Shown: in pieces, positions 24,552 to 33,350 of the stretch
Layout of the letters: each line of letters begins with the position of its first letter
How positions within the stretch are numbered: position 1 is the stretch's first letter
From: Peptococcaceae bacterium
Lineage (GTDB): Bacteria > Bacillota > Desulfitobacteriia > Desulfitobacteriales > Syntrophobotulaceae
Assembly (NCBI GenBank): GCA_012517475.1
Contig: JAAYUV010000040.1
Location: 1-59,678 of the forward strand
DNA length: 59,678 nt
Reading direction: 5' to 3'
Made by a program: the position numbers and the translations under genes
The notes under the pieces: generated by a model
Seen by the model: only the letters and a program-made list of their open reading frames with translations
The model's database searches: none
Told to the model about the DNA's origin: nothing

Positions 24552-26288
24552 ATGGAGAATTTAGGTGGGCTGCTGGTAGTTGTACAGCTCGTTTTTGTGT
24601 TTGTCATCGGTATGTATTTTTGGACTATGCTTAGGCAGCAGTATGCCACGAAATCAGCGGTAGAGAAGGAGTCACAGAAACAAAAAGAAAAGTTGGATAA
24701 AATGAGGAAAATATCTCTGACCATACCGCTTTCCGAAAAGACCAGACCGACAAACCTTTCTGAAATCGTTGGACAAAGAGAAGGAATTAAAGCTTTACGG
24801 GCAGCATTATGCGGGCCTAATCCTCAGCATGTACTGCTTTATGGTCCGCCAGGGGTCGGGAAAACGGCAGCTGCCAGGCTCGTACTGGATGAAGCATCCA
24901 GGAATCCGTTCTCCCCTTTCAAGCCGGATTCCAAGTTTATTGAAATTGATGGAGCAACTGCAAGGTTTGATGAAAGAGGGATAGCAGATCCGCTTATAGG
25001 GTCCGTACATGATCCAATTTATCAGGGTGCGGGTGCCATGGGGATGGCCGGCATACCTCAACCTAAGATGGGTGCCGTAACCAAAGCTCACGGGGGAGTA
25101 TTATTCATTGACGAGATTGGAGAGCTCCACCCGATCCAGATCAATAAGCTGTTAAAGGTACTGGAAGACAGGAAAGTAATCCTGGAAAGTGCTTATTACA
25201 GCTCGGAAGACAGTAATATACCCGAGCATATTCATGATATTTTTCAGAACGGGCTGCCCGCTGATTTTCGAATGATTGGGGCTACTACCCGCAGTCCCGA
25301 AGAAATCCCGCCTGCTGTCCGGTCCCGCTGCATGGAGATTTTTTTCCGATCCCTGCAGCCGGATGATATTGCGGCGATTGCTCTTAACTCGGCGGAGAAG
25401 GTAAATATGAACATTACCGAAAATGCGCTGGAAGTGATAAAAAAATATGCCACCAACGGCAGGGAAGCGGTCAATATTATCCAGCTGGCTGCCGGAGTAG
25501 CTCAAAATGAAGGACATGCAGAAATTGATGAGGAAATCATCGAGTGGGTGGTGACAACCGGTCAATATGCACCCAGACCTGAGAAAAAAATTCCTCCGCT
25601 TCCCCAAGTAGGGGTTGTAAACGGGCTGGCGGTCTATGGTGCGAATCTGGGAATGCTCTTGGAAATGGAAGTTACGGCTTATCCTGCCCATCATAGAAAA
25701 GGGGAACTCTATGTCACCGGTATTGTTGAAGAAGAGGAGTCAGGTTATGGAGGGAAAAAGATCCGGCGGAAAAGTATGGCCCGTTCTTCTTTGGAAAATG
25801 TCTTAACCGTATTGCGCCGGGAGCTAAAGATTGAGCCGCGTCATTATGATATTCATGTCAATTTCCCGGGCGGTATTCCCTTGGACGGACCTTCGGCGGG
25901 AATTGCCATGGCAACTGCGGTATATTCTGCGATCAAAAAACGCAAAGTAGATAATACGGTTGCCATGACAGGTGAATTATCAATTAGGGGAAAAGTTAAA
26001 CCGGTAGGCGGGGTAGCCGCCAAGGTAGAAGCTGCTATACAAGCCGGCTGCAAAAGAATTTTTATCCCTAAGGAAAACTGGCAGGTCCGTTTTGCGCATC
26101 TGGATAAAGAAGTGGAAATAATCCCGGTAGATACATTGGAGGAGGTTTTATGCACGGTACTGGAAGCAGATGTATTAATGGAAACTGTCGAAGTGAATTT
26201 GACAGAAAAGGGCACTTCCTTGCATAAAGTTCTAAATAGGATAAAATTACCGGTCTCCAATTTGCCTGAGCAGGGTAAAACATGTTAA
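24552..26288 (+). CDS. lonB: ATP-dependent protease LonB
   Basis: The 578-residue protein starts with a membrane segment (LVVVQLVFVFVIGMYFW), then an AAA+ module with Walker A GPPGVGKTAAARLV and Walker B FIDEIGELHP, and a Lon-type protease domain with the catalytic serine in GIPLDGPSAGIAMA and the partner lysine downstream near GCKRIFIPKEN. This is the LonB paralogue of endospore formers, found next to lon and associated in Bacillus with the forespore. ATG 24552 has GGAGGGAC upstream. Lon follows after 40 bases in the same orientation. Confidence 0.95.
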   Translation: MENLGGLLVVVQLVFVFVIGMYFWTMLRQQYATKSAVEKESQKQKEKLDKMRKISLTIPLSEKTRPTNLSEIVGQREGIKALRAALCGPNPQHVLLYGPPGVGKTAAARLVLDEASRNPFSPFKPDSKFIEIDGATARFDERGIADPLIGSVHDPIYQGAGAMGMAGIPQPKMGAVTKAHGGVLFIDEIGELHPIQINKLLKVLEDRKVILESAYYSSEDSNIPEHIHDIFQNGLPADFRMIGATTRSPEEIPPAVRSRCMEIFFRSLQPDDIAAIALNSAEKVNMNITENALEVIKKYATNGREAVNIIQLAAGVAQNEGHAEIDEEIIEWVVTTGQYAPRPEKKIPPLPQVGVVNGLAVYGANLGMLLEMEVTAYPAHHRKGELYVTGIVEEEESGYGGKKIRRKSMARSSLENVLTVLRRELKIEPRHYDIHVNFPGGIPLDGPSAGIAMATAVYSAIKKRKVDNTVAMTGELSIRGKVKPVGGVAAKVEAAIQAGCKRIFIPKENWQVRFAHLDKEVEIIPVDTLEEVLCTVLEADVLMETVEVNLTEKGTSLHKVLNRIKLPVSNLPEQGKTC

Positions 26289-26328
26289 AATAGAGCACTG
26301 ACAAGTCTTTTGAGGGGAGATAAACTAA

Positions 26329-28710
26329 ATGAGTCAACGAGAAATACCGATCCTTCCGCTTAGAGGAATCCTTGTCTTTCCCTATATGGTCATACACCTG
26401 GATGTTGGCAGGGAACGATCCATGGCCGCCATTGAGGAAGCGATGCTAAGGGATCGCCAGATTCTTCTTTTGTCGCAAAAGGAAATGGAAATTGACAGTC
26501 CAAATGCGGATGATTTGTATACCATAGGAACTATTGCAGAAATCAAACAACTTCTGAGACTCCCCGGAGGGACCCTGAGGGTTCTTGTTGAGGGTATTTG
26601 CAGGGGCAAGGTCGAGGATTTCATTGCAGAAGAACCTTATTTTAAGGCCAAGGTACTAAAGGTTTTAGGGAACGAGCGGAGGACTTCCGAGCTGGAGAAT
26701 ATGACACGCAGTCTCTCCCATCAGTTTGAAGAATATGCAAGACTGGGTAAGAAAGTTTCTCCTGAGACAATCGGGACTGTTTTATCAGTCAAGGAACCGG
26801 GAAGAATGGCTGATTTGGTAGCATCACACCTGAACCTTAAGATAGAAGATAAACAGGCGATTCTGGATGCGATTGATCTCTCGGAGAGACTTGAAAAGCT
26901 GACGGAATTTATTATGCGAGAAATAGAGATCCTGGAGTTGGAGAGGCGAATTGGACTCCGGGTTCGCAAACAAATGGAAAAAGCCCAAAAAGAGTACTAT
27001 CTTCGTGAACAGATGAAGGCAATCCAAAAGGAATTGGGCGACAAAGACGAAAAACAGGCCGAAATTGAAGAATATAAAGAAAAGATAGAAAAAGCAAAGC
27101 TTACCAAGGAAGCAAAAGAAAGGGCATTGAAGGAAATAGAGCGCCTGGACAAAATGCCCCCCGCTTCGGCGGAAGGAACCGTTGTCAGGACTTACATCGA
27201 TTGGATTCTCGCCCTTCCCTGGGTTAAAGCAAGCAAAGACAAGATTGACATTCCCAAGGCAGAAACAATTCTGGAAGAAGATCATTATGGTTTGGAAAAA
27301 ATTAAAGAGAGAATTATTGAGTTTCTCTCTATCCGTAAACTGGCTTCTGATATGCGCAGTCCGATCCTCTGCTTTGTGGGGCCTCCGGGCGTTGGGAAGA
27401 CATCACTTGCAAAATCCATCGCCAGGTCTCTGGACCGCCAGTTCGTGAGGATGTCGTTGGGCGGAGTGAGAGATGAGGCAGAAATACGAGGACACCGCAG
27501 AACTTATATTGGTGCGCTTCCCGGCAGGGTTCTTCAGGGAATCCGGAAGGCCGGCACAAAGAACCCGGTTTTCCTTTTTGATGAAATTGACAAGATGTCT
27601 TCAGATTTTCGGGGTGACCCCGCTTCAGCATTACTGGAAGTCCTTGATCCGGAACAGAATTGTAATTTTTCCGATCATTATTTGGAGATTCCGTTTGATC
27701 TTTCCAGAGTCATGTTTATCATGACCGCAAACTATTATGAGAATATTCCCCGGCCTCTCCTGGACAGGATGGAAGTCATCCATCTGAGCGGGTATACTGA
27801 ACATGAAAAGGTCAATATCGCTATGAGACACCTCGTTCCAAAGCAGATGAAAGCACATGGATTAACGGAAGAAAATGTGATATTGGATAAAGAAGGCGTT
27901 CTGAAAATTGTTCGCGGGTATACCAGAGAGTCCGGAGTACGTAATCTGGAAAGAGAAATAGCCAATGTACTCCGAAAGGTTGCGGTTCGGATTGTGAAGG
28001 AAGAATGGGAGTCAAAAACCCTGGGAGCTGAGGAAGTAGAGATGTTGCTGGGAGCCCCCCGTTATTATTACGAGACGGTGGGAATTACGCCGGAGATTGG
28101 GGCTGCTGTGGGGTTAGCCTATACCGAAGTGGGCGGTGATGTTCTAACCATTGAAGTAACACCGTTAGCAGGAAAAGGAAGACTGACATTAACCGGCAAG
28201 CTGGGCGATGTCATGAAAGAATCTGCTCAGGCAGGCCTGACCTTTGTCCGTTCTCACGCATCGGAACTCGGAATACCGGAAGACTTTTATGAACAGATTG
28301 ACCTGCACATTCATGTGCCAGAAGGAGCAGTACCCAAGGACGGTCCTTCAGCCGGAATTACCATGGCTACAGCGATGGCCTCGGCTTTAGCGGCAAGGGG
28401 TGTACGCCAGGATGTGGCCATGACCGGAGAAATTACTTTGCGCGGAAATGTTCTTCCTATTGGAGGGGTTAAGGAGAAAGTTCTTGCTGCACACAGAGCC
28501 GGCATCAAAACGGTGATTTTACCGGAAAAAAACCGGAAAGATCTTGAGGAGATTCCCGAAGAAATCAGGAAAGAACTTGACTTCAGATTTGTCAAAAGGA
28601 TGGAAGAAGTGATTGAAATTGCTCTTCTTCCTGTTTCCGAACCGGATAAATTTTTACCCAGGGTACCTGTTTACAACGAATTTCAGCAACCCGAGACAAG
28701 ACCTCTTTAG
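26329..28710 (+). CDS. lon: ATP-dependent protease La (Lon)
   Basis: This 793-residue protein is full length: substrate-binding N-terminal domain (REIPILPLRGILVFPYMVIH), helical linker with coiled coil (residues 200-260), AAA+ domain with Walker A GPPGVGKTSLAKS (near residue 350) and FLFDEIDKMS, and protease domain with serine in VPKDGPSAGITMATA (near 668). It degrades misfolded and regulatory proteins in the cytoplasm. AGGGGAG lies upstream of the ATG. No CIRCE or CtsR-like operator was recognised in the 40-base gap from lonB, so the two may be co-transcribed. Confidence 0.97.
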   Translation: MSQREIPILPLRGILVFPYMVIHLDVGRERSMAAIEEAMLRDRQILLLSQKEMEIDSPNADDLYTIGTIAEIKQLLRLPGGTLRVLVEGICRGKVEDFIAEEPYFKAKVLKVLGNERRTSELENMTRSLSHQFEEYARLGKKVSPETIGTVLSVKEPGRMADLVASHLNLKIEDKQAILDAIDLSERLEKLTEFIMREIEILELERRIGLRVRKQMEKAQKEYYLREQMKAIQKELGDKDEKQAEIEEYKEKIEKAKLTKEAKERALKEIERLDKMPPASAEGTVVRTYIDWILALPWVKASKDKIDIPKAETILEEDHYGLEKIKERIIEFLSIRKLASDMRSPILCFVGPPGVGKTSLAKSIARSLDRQFVRMSLGGVRDEAEIRGHRRTYIGALPGRVLQGIRKAGTKNPVFLFDEIDKMSSDFRGDPASALLEVLDPEQNCNFSDHYLEIPFDLSRVMFIMTANYYENIPRPLLDRMEVIHLSGYTEHEKVNIAMRHLVPKQMKAHGLTEENVILDKEGVLKIVRGYTRESGVRNLEREIANVLRKVAVRIVKEEWESKTLGAEEVEMLLGAPRYYYETVGITPEIGAAVGLAYTEVGGDVLTIEVTPLAGKGRLTLTGKLGDVMKESAQAGLTFVRSHASELGIPEDFYEQIDLHIHVPEGAVPKDGPSAGITMATAMASALAARGVRQDVAMTGEITLRGNVLPIGGVKEKVLAAHRAGIKTVILPEKNRKDLEEIPEEIRKELDFRFVKRMEEVIEIALLPVSEPDKFLPRVPVYNEFQQPETRPL

Positions 28711-28883
28711 AACGAAATTGCGGGGAACAATTTCCTTGTGAAATCAAAGGCTGTGCCAAAGGCTAATTTGATTAGTTTTTAGGTCAGCCTTTTACTTATT
28801 GTTTGGAAAAACATCCTCATTTGGGGTAAAATAGTAGCAGTCTTTATCTAATTGAGTTTTTATAAAAACTGAGGTGACAAGGA

Positions 28884-29507
28884 TTGATCCTGCGCAAAAC
28901 TGAATTCATGATTTCGGCCGTTAAGCCTGAGCAGTATCCGGAAGGAAACCGGCCTGAACTGGCTGTTTCGGGCCGATCTAATGTTGGCAAATCAACATTA
29001 ATCAATAAGTTTGTAAACCGTAAAAACCTTGCTAAAGTAGGGAACACTCCAGGCAAAACTCAAACAATCAATTTCTTTAATATGAATGATGAATGGTATT
29101 TGGTCGATCTTCCCGGATACGGTTATGCCAAGGTTCCTCAACAAATAAGGGCACAATGGGGCAAAATGATGCAAACCTATTTCCGAACCCGAGAAAACCT
29201 CAGGGGAGTCATTCAACTGGTGGATATCCGCCATAAACCGACGGAAGATGACCGGATAATGGTGAATATGCTTTGGGAAAATGAAATACCCGCCTTGATT
29301 GTTGCAACCAAAGCGGATAAGATTTCGAAAGGGCAGCGGCCGAAATACCTCAAAATCATTGCCGATACGTTAGATATGCAAGACTGGAAGGAGATCATTC
29401 CTTTCTCATCGATGGACGGAACCGGATTAAACGAGCTGCATGAAGCCATTGAGCATATTATCCGGGGTGAAGCCGCGGAAAGTCTAAATTCGAATGAACA
29501 GGAGTGA
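28884..29507 (+). CDS. engB: Ribosome biogenesis GTPase EngB (YsxC/YihA)
   Basis: The 207-residue GTPase has G1 GRSNVGKSTLINKF (residues 32-45), G2 region GKTQTINFF, G3 DLPGYG, G4 ATKAD and a C-terminal conserved FSSMDGTGL (G5). It assists late assembly of the large ribosomal subunit. The start is TTG at 28884 with GAGGTGACAAGG upstream. In Firmicutes it typically follows lon, as here. The next gene begins within 10 bases of its stop and is probably co-transcribed. Confidence 0.96.
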   Translation: MILRKTEFMISAVKPEQYPEGNRPELAVSGRSNVGKSTLINKFVNRKNLAKVGNTPGKTQTINFFNMNDEWYLVDLPGYGYAKVPQQIRAQWGKMMQTYFRTRENLRGVIQLVDIRHKPTEDDRIMVNMLWENEIPALIVATKADKISKGQRPKYLKIIADTLDMQDWKEIIPFSSMDGTGLNELHEAIEHIIRGEAAESLNSNEQE

Positions 29508-29515
29508 AATACAGT

Positions 29516-29971
29516 ATGGCAGTTAACCAGGAAGATAAGCAAATGAAAGAACTGATGGGCCAAATTTTTCCCGGGTGTGAAGATTTCAAAATTGATTCCG
29601 TAACCCCTTCCATTTCCGGGCAGGATCCTATTGTGTCCTTCTTGGTGGTATGCAATGATGAGGCGTCAAAAGACTTCATGGAAAATCAGGAAGTATCCGT
29701 TGAAGTAATTCCCAGTGTGGATGAAAAACAGGATCTGGGGATGGATTTGAATTTGCGCATTGAGTTTTCATTTCCGGTATTTAGTTTACAGTTTTTCACC
29801 ACAGTTCAGGGAGAAAACCCCAGACAAGGTGATTTTGCCAGGGTTCTTTCTATTGTTGATTTTTTTGTTGTATGGTTAGTCGATAAAAATAAGGACGTGT
29901 TAAAAGTCCTCAAGGTACAGTGGGATGCAAAAAAATATCAAGAAATACTTTCAGCTTTAACCAAAAAATAA
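29516..29971 (+). CDS. Conserved hypothetical protein
   Basis: I do not recognise a named family. The 151-residue protein is acidic in its first half (EDKQMKELMGQIFPGCEDFK) and contains beta-rich segments with no membrane helix and no cysteine pairs; LSIVDFFVVWLVDKNKDVLK near residue 115 is its most hydrophobic stretch. ATG 29516 is preferred, with AGGAG 11 bases upstream; an in-frame GTG at 29504 overlaps the engB stop. Tight linkage to engB suggests a housekeeping role, but nothing in the sequence shows which. Confidence 0.7.
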   Translation: MAVNQEDKQMKELMGQIFPGCEDFKIDSVTPSISGQDPIVSFLVVCNDEASKDFMENQEVSVEVIPSVDEKQDLGMDLNLRIEFSFPVFSLQFFTTVQGENPRQGDFARVLSIVDFFVVWLVDKNKDVLKVLKVQWDAKKYQEILSALTKK

Positions 29972-30031
29972 TAATAATCGGATGAACCTAAGCTTATAAT
30001 ATTATGAACCAACTATAGGAGAGAAAAGAGA

Positions 30032-31027
30032 TTGAAAGACGTTTTTTTCTTGGTTTTAAGCTTAGGTATTATTCTTTTAGGGGCCGACTTATTTACCAAC
30101 GGGGTAGAATGGCTTGGGAAAAAGCTGAATCTGGGTGACGGAGCGGTTGGGAGTGTCCTTGCAGCCGTAGGTACAGCCCTGCCGGAAACGATTATCCCGA
30201 TTATAGCTATTTTTTCCCACAGCGGGGCGGCAGGACAGGATGTAGGAATTGGGGCAATATTAGGAGCGCCGTTTATGCTCGGAACATTAGCCCTTTTTGT
30301 GATAGGGAGCGCTGTCTTTTTTTTCCGCCGTTCAAACAGAGCGATGTATATCAATTGTCAGGTCATGCTGAGAGATATCAGATTCTTTTTATTGGTTTAT
30401 TCCCTGGCGATTATTGCGTCGTTCATTCCGGTATATTCTCTTAAACTTGTGGTCGTAGCGGTTCTGTTAGGGGCCTATATTACTTATGTTTTCAAAACGG
30501 TCAGATCCAGTTATGGGGCGGTGGATACGCATGAAGACCTGCTCCCGTGTTATTTTGCCAAAAGATCAAAGAAACCGTCAATGCTTACGATTCTAAGCCA
30601 GATTCTCTTTTCTGTTCTCATTATTGTGGCCGGCGCCGAGCTTTTTGTCAGTTCCGTTCAGGAGGTATCCCTATCTGCAGGAATACCGGTTCTGGTTCTT
30701 TCCCTGATCATCACCCCTGTAGCGACAGAACTGCCCGAAAAGTTTAACAGTATACTCTGGGCACGCAGAGGTAAAGATACCCTTGCCTTAGGAAACATTA
30801 CCGGGGCTATGGTTTTTCAGAGTTCGGTTATTCCGGCTTTGGGTATAGCTTTTACGCCGTGGGTTTTGGAGCCGCTGGCTTTGATCAGCGCTTTATTGGT
30901 TTTGGGATCAGCCGCCTTGCAGTACTTTTTTCTTTCAAAAAACAGGACTCTTTTTCCGGCAGGGCTGCTGTTAGGTGGAGTATTCTATGGGTTGTTTATT
31001 TTATCTGTAATTCGAAATATGGCTTAA
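30032..31027 (+). CDS. Sodium/calcium exchanger family membrane protein
   Basis: The 331-residue protein has about ten membrane segments and two repeated alpha motifs characteristic of the Ca2+/cation antiporter family: GSVLAAVGTALPETIIP (residues 40-60) and SLIITPVATELPEKFNSILW (near 230), each with the acidic residue used for ion binding. It probably exports Ca2+ or another cation in exchange for Na+ or H+. The start is TTG 30032 with AGGAGAG upstream. A structured repeat element begins three bases after the stop, so transcription may run into it. Confidence 0.88.
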   Translation: MKDVFFLVLSLGIILLGADLFTNGVEWLGKKLNLGDGAVGSVLAAVGTALPETIIPIIAIFSHSGAAGQDVGIGAILGAPFMLGTLALFVIGSAVFFFRRSNRAMYINCQVMLRDIRFFLLVYSLAIIASFIPVYSLKLVVVAVLLGAYITYVFKTVRSSYGAVDTHEDLLPCYFAKRSKKPSMLTILSQILFSVLIIVAGAELFVSSVQEVSLSAGIPVLVLSLIITPVATELPEKFNSILWARRGKDTLALGNITGAMVFQSSVIPALGIAFTPWVLEPLALISALLVLGSAALQYFFLSKNRTLFPAGLLLGGVFYGLFILSVIRNMA

Positions 31028-31030
31028 GAT

Positions 31031-31318
31031 GGGGTTGTCGCAAAACTATTTAAGAAGGTTTCCGTAATGTATAGCCGCCCTTGGCAGATTGTGAAGGCCA
31101 CTAGCCTTCACGCATCCGTGGCGAGCCGCTCAATGCCATCAGCCATTTATGCCCTCCATGGCATGGCTGAAATTAGGCACATCCTGTGCCGTTTCCATGG
31201 CATCGCGGCACTAGTCCATCCATGGACGTCGAAACAGCCGCGCTCCGCATCGCGTTACGCATGCGTAACGCGCTTTACACTGTCTATACATTACGGAAAC
31301 TAGTCGTTTTGCAACCCC
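31031..31318. repeat. Structured repeat element, copy 2 (288 bp)
   Basis: It is related to 448-683. The ends are GGGGTTGTCGCAAAAC and GTTTTGCAACCCC, with inner arms TTTCCGTAATGTATAG/TCTATACATTACGGAAA. Hairpins inside include GTGAAGGC-cacta-GCCTTCAC (31091-31111), ATGCC-CTCCAT-GGCAT, GGCAC-ATCCT-GTGCC (31176-31190), GTCC-ATCCAT-GGAC (31214-31227) and the same perfect 22-bp palindrome as copy 1 (31251-31272). Compared with copy 1 it carries roughly 50 extra bases of hairpins, and shared hairpins differ by paired changes. It supplies the last codons of the convergent EamA gene. Confidence 0.85.
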
Positions 31319-32211
31319 TTTTTTATGCTGCTGAATTCGGCAATAAGAATTCCGGCCAGTACAAGGGCCGCTCCGGCATAACCCCTTGAAGTTAGAACTT
31401 CTCCGGCTAACAGGTAAGCGAATACCGCCGAGAAAACGGGTTCTGCAGCAAAGATAATGGCAGTATGGGAAGCAGATGTAAACTGCTGCATTTTGCTCTG
31501 AAGAAAGAAGGCCAGAGAAGTGCATATAAGGGCGGTTAACAAGAGTCCAAACCATACATAACCTGAAAAAAGGACCTGGGGCTGGGGGATAGCAATGGAA
31601 CCTATCCCGCTAAGCAAAAAGACGCTAAGAATTTGAAAAGAAGTAAGGACTGTGGCATTTACGTCAGGAGCGAAGCGGCCAACGAAAAAAATTTGAGCAG
31701 CAAAACAAAAAGCGCAGAGAAGAACAATCGGATCCCCGCTGTTTACAGTAAAATTTTCACCAATGGAAAGCAAGGCCAGTCCGACCGCAGAGAGTATGGC
31801 ACCCGTAATGATAGCCGCCGGAGGAAATTTTCTTTTATAATAAGCAACAAGCATTGGGACAATAACCACATTGAGCCCTGTAATGAACCCGGCATTGGAT
31901 GCGGATGTGTATTGGAGGCCAATTGTCTGGGAGGCATAACCTAAAAAGAGAAACACCCCGGTTAACAAGCCTTTGCCAACAGCGTTCCGATTCAGATGCC
32001 GGCGCTGCATCCAAAGAAAAGGCAGAAGAGTTATAAAAGCGATGCCGAACCGGGCAGCCAGGAAAGGCAAAGGGGGAAGATCCTGAACCGCAGTCTTAAC
32101 AATAATAAATGTAGCTCCCCAGCTTAAGGCCACAAAAAGAAGGGAAAAATCCGCCGCCAGCTGCGGGATTTGCTTTTTCTGCTGCTTTACTTGCACAATG
32201 CAGTCCTCCAT
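31300..32211 (-). CDS. EamA-family (DMT) transporter
   Basis: The 303-residue protein has ten membrane segments and two EamA repeats, with FSLLFVALSWGATFIIVKTA at the first and TALICTSLAFFLQSKMQQFT plus AEPVFSAVFAYLLAGEVLT in the second. It is a drug/metabolite-type exporter or permease of unknown substrate. The last residues, KKGLQND and the TAG stop, are encoded by the end of the structured repeat at 31031-31318, so the natural C-terminus was probably replaced by the insertion. The membrane core is intact. Start ATG 32211; the upstream region holds another repeat. Confidence 0.87.
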   Translation of the reverse strand: MEDCIVQVKQQKKQIPQLAADFSLLFVALSWGATFIIVKTAVQDLPPLPFLAARFGIAFITLLPFLWMQRRHLNRNAVGKGLLTGVFLFLGYASQTIGLQYTSASNAGFITGLNVVIVPMLVAYYKRKFPPAAIITGAILSAVGLALLSIGENFTVNSGDPIVLLCAFCFAAQIFFVGRFAPDVNATVLTSFQILSVFLLSGIGSIAIPQPQVLFSGYVWFGLLLTALICTSLAFFLQSKMQQFTSASHTAIIFAAEPVFSAVFAYLLAGEVLTSRGYAGAALVLAGILIAEFSSIKKGLQND

Positions 32212-32229
32212 ACAACTTACAAATACTCA

Positions 32230-32440
32230 AATGTAAATATTATTCTGCGAAGCGACCTTTGCAGATTTCTTTAGTAAACTCGGCGAACATAGTGTCTGGA
32301 AGCCGGAGTTCAGCCCGGATGGCTGAACTAGGAGCAATGAACCATGGACGGTTCATTTGCCCCGCCGGTAACCAGACACGAAGTGAGTCGTTAGGTTTAC
32401 TGGAAATCTGCAATTAAGCGAACAGAATAATATTTACATT
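32230..32440. repeat. Inverted-repeat element (211 bp) with internal hairpins
   Basis: The ends are a perfect 18-bp inverted repeat AATGTAAATATTATTCTG and its complement, extended imperfectly inward through TGCAGATTTC and AGTAAAC. Inside, GTGTCTGG/CCAGACAC encloses two hairpins: AGTTCAGCC-cggat-GGCTGAACT and ATGAACC-atggac-GGTTCAT. Read on the minus strand their loops are ATCCG and GTCCAT. There is no coding capacity. It fills most of the gap between the divergent EamA gene and the next gene, so it may also carry their promoters. Confidence 0.8.
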
Positions 32441-32592
32441 GGTCACTTCTTGTAAATTAAATCCACCAGGCTCTTTTTGTCAAGGGGAAAAGTCCTTTGG
32501 GAAAAAAGTTGGACAAATCAGAAAAAAGATGAATAAACTATGCCTGTTTAAATATACATATAGAAAAAATACAGGAATGGGTGATTTTTAAC

Positions 32593-33246
32593 ATGGGTAC
32601 AAGCATTTTAAAAGGGATCACCACTGGTTTGCTGGTAACGGTATTGACGCTCCTGGCTGTTCTGGGGGCTACATTGGCCGGGATGGATAAAAGTATTATT
32701 TCATATATAGTGGATTTTGGTCTTTTGTTGAGTTGTTTAGCGTCGGGATACAGAGCAAGCAGGAATTCAGGAAGAATCCTTCCGGCCGGACTCGCATCAG
32801 GAGGGTATGCGATTGTTGGGGTTCTGCTTTTGGCTCTTTACTTTCCCATTAATTTAATTGGCGCAATCAAAATTATATCTGAAGGTACCGGGTTAGGATT
32901 GCTTGCGGGTGTATTGGGAGCCGGAATATTGAGTTCGGATCCGGATCCCTATGACTATATGGAAACAACAGCTTATCCCCGCAGAGAGATTTTCGATAGA
33001 AAAGATCATTTCCATATCATTAATAAGGAAAGGCCTGAAAGACATGGGCCGGTTTCTGTCAGTTATATGAATTCTGAGACTTCAGACTTCTTCGGGGACT
33101 CAAGGTCAAGCATCGGCAATTCCGAAGAGGAGAGAGCTAAAATTTACGAGATTTGTGGTCAGCATTCTGAAAGAATAGAAGAAGATGAAGAGGATGCTTT
33201 TGACTGGTGGAGAGTGGAAACGAAAAAACAGTTAAAAAGCCGTTAA
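32593..33246 (+). CDS. TIGR04086-family membrane protein with long acidic tail
   Basis: The N-terminal half (residues 1-115) has four membrane segments, including GITTGLLVTVLTLLAVLGAT and YAIVGVLLLALYFPINLIGA, and matches the small YrzE-like TIGR04086 family of unknown function. Usual members are about 120 residues. This one is 217 long, with an extra hydrophilic C-terminal half rich in Asp, Glu, Arg and Ser (SSDPDPYDYMETTAY; RIEEDEEDAFDWWRVETKKQ), presumably cytoplasmic. I chose ATG 32593, though GTG 32581 is in frame. Transcribed toward the glycosyltransferase set but separated by about 100 bases. Confidence 0.65.
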   Translation: MGTSILKGITTGLLVTVLTLLAVLGATLAGMDKSIISYIVDFGLLLSCLASGYRASRNSGRILPAGLASGGYAIVGVLLLALYFPINLIGAIKIISEGTGLGLLAGVLGAGILSSDPDPYDYMETTAYPRREIFDRKDHFHIINKERPERHGPVSVSYMNSETSDFFGDSRSSIGNSEEERAKIYEICGQHSERIEEDEEDAFDWWRVETKKQLKSR

Positions 33247-33350
33247 GTTCGAAAAACAACTCCGGAATTCTTTCATGGAAATGGGTTTTTTGGAAATACT
33301 AAAGGAAAGTGAATTGCATAAACCGATAAAAAATTAACCCAGGAGAAACC

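Noticed and set aside
29504-29515. GTG 29504 as start of the gene after engB
   Set aside because: The Shine-Dalgarno sequence overlaps that codon; ATG 29516 is better placed.
31067-31389. Open frames inside the structured repeats
   Set aside because: They are by-products of palindromic sequence, have no ribosome-binding site and differ between the two copies.
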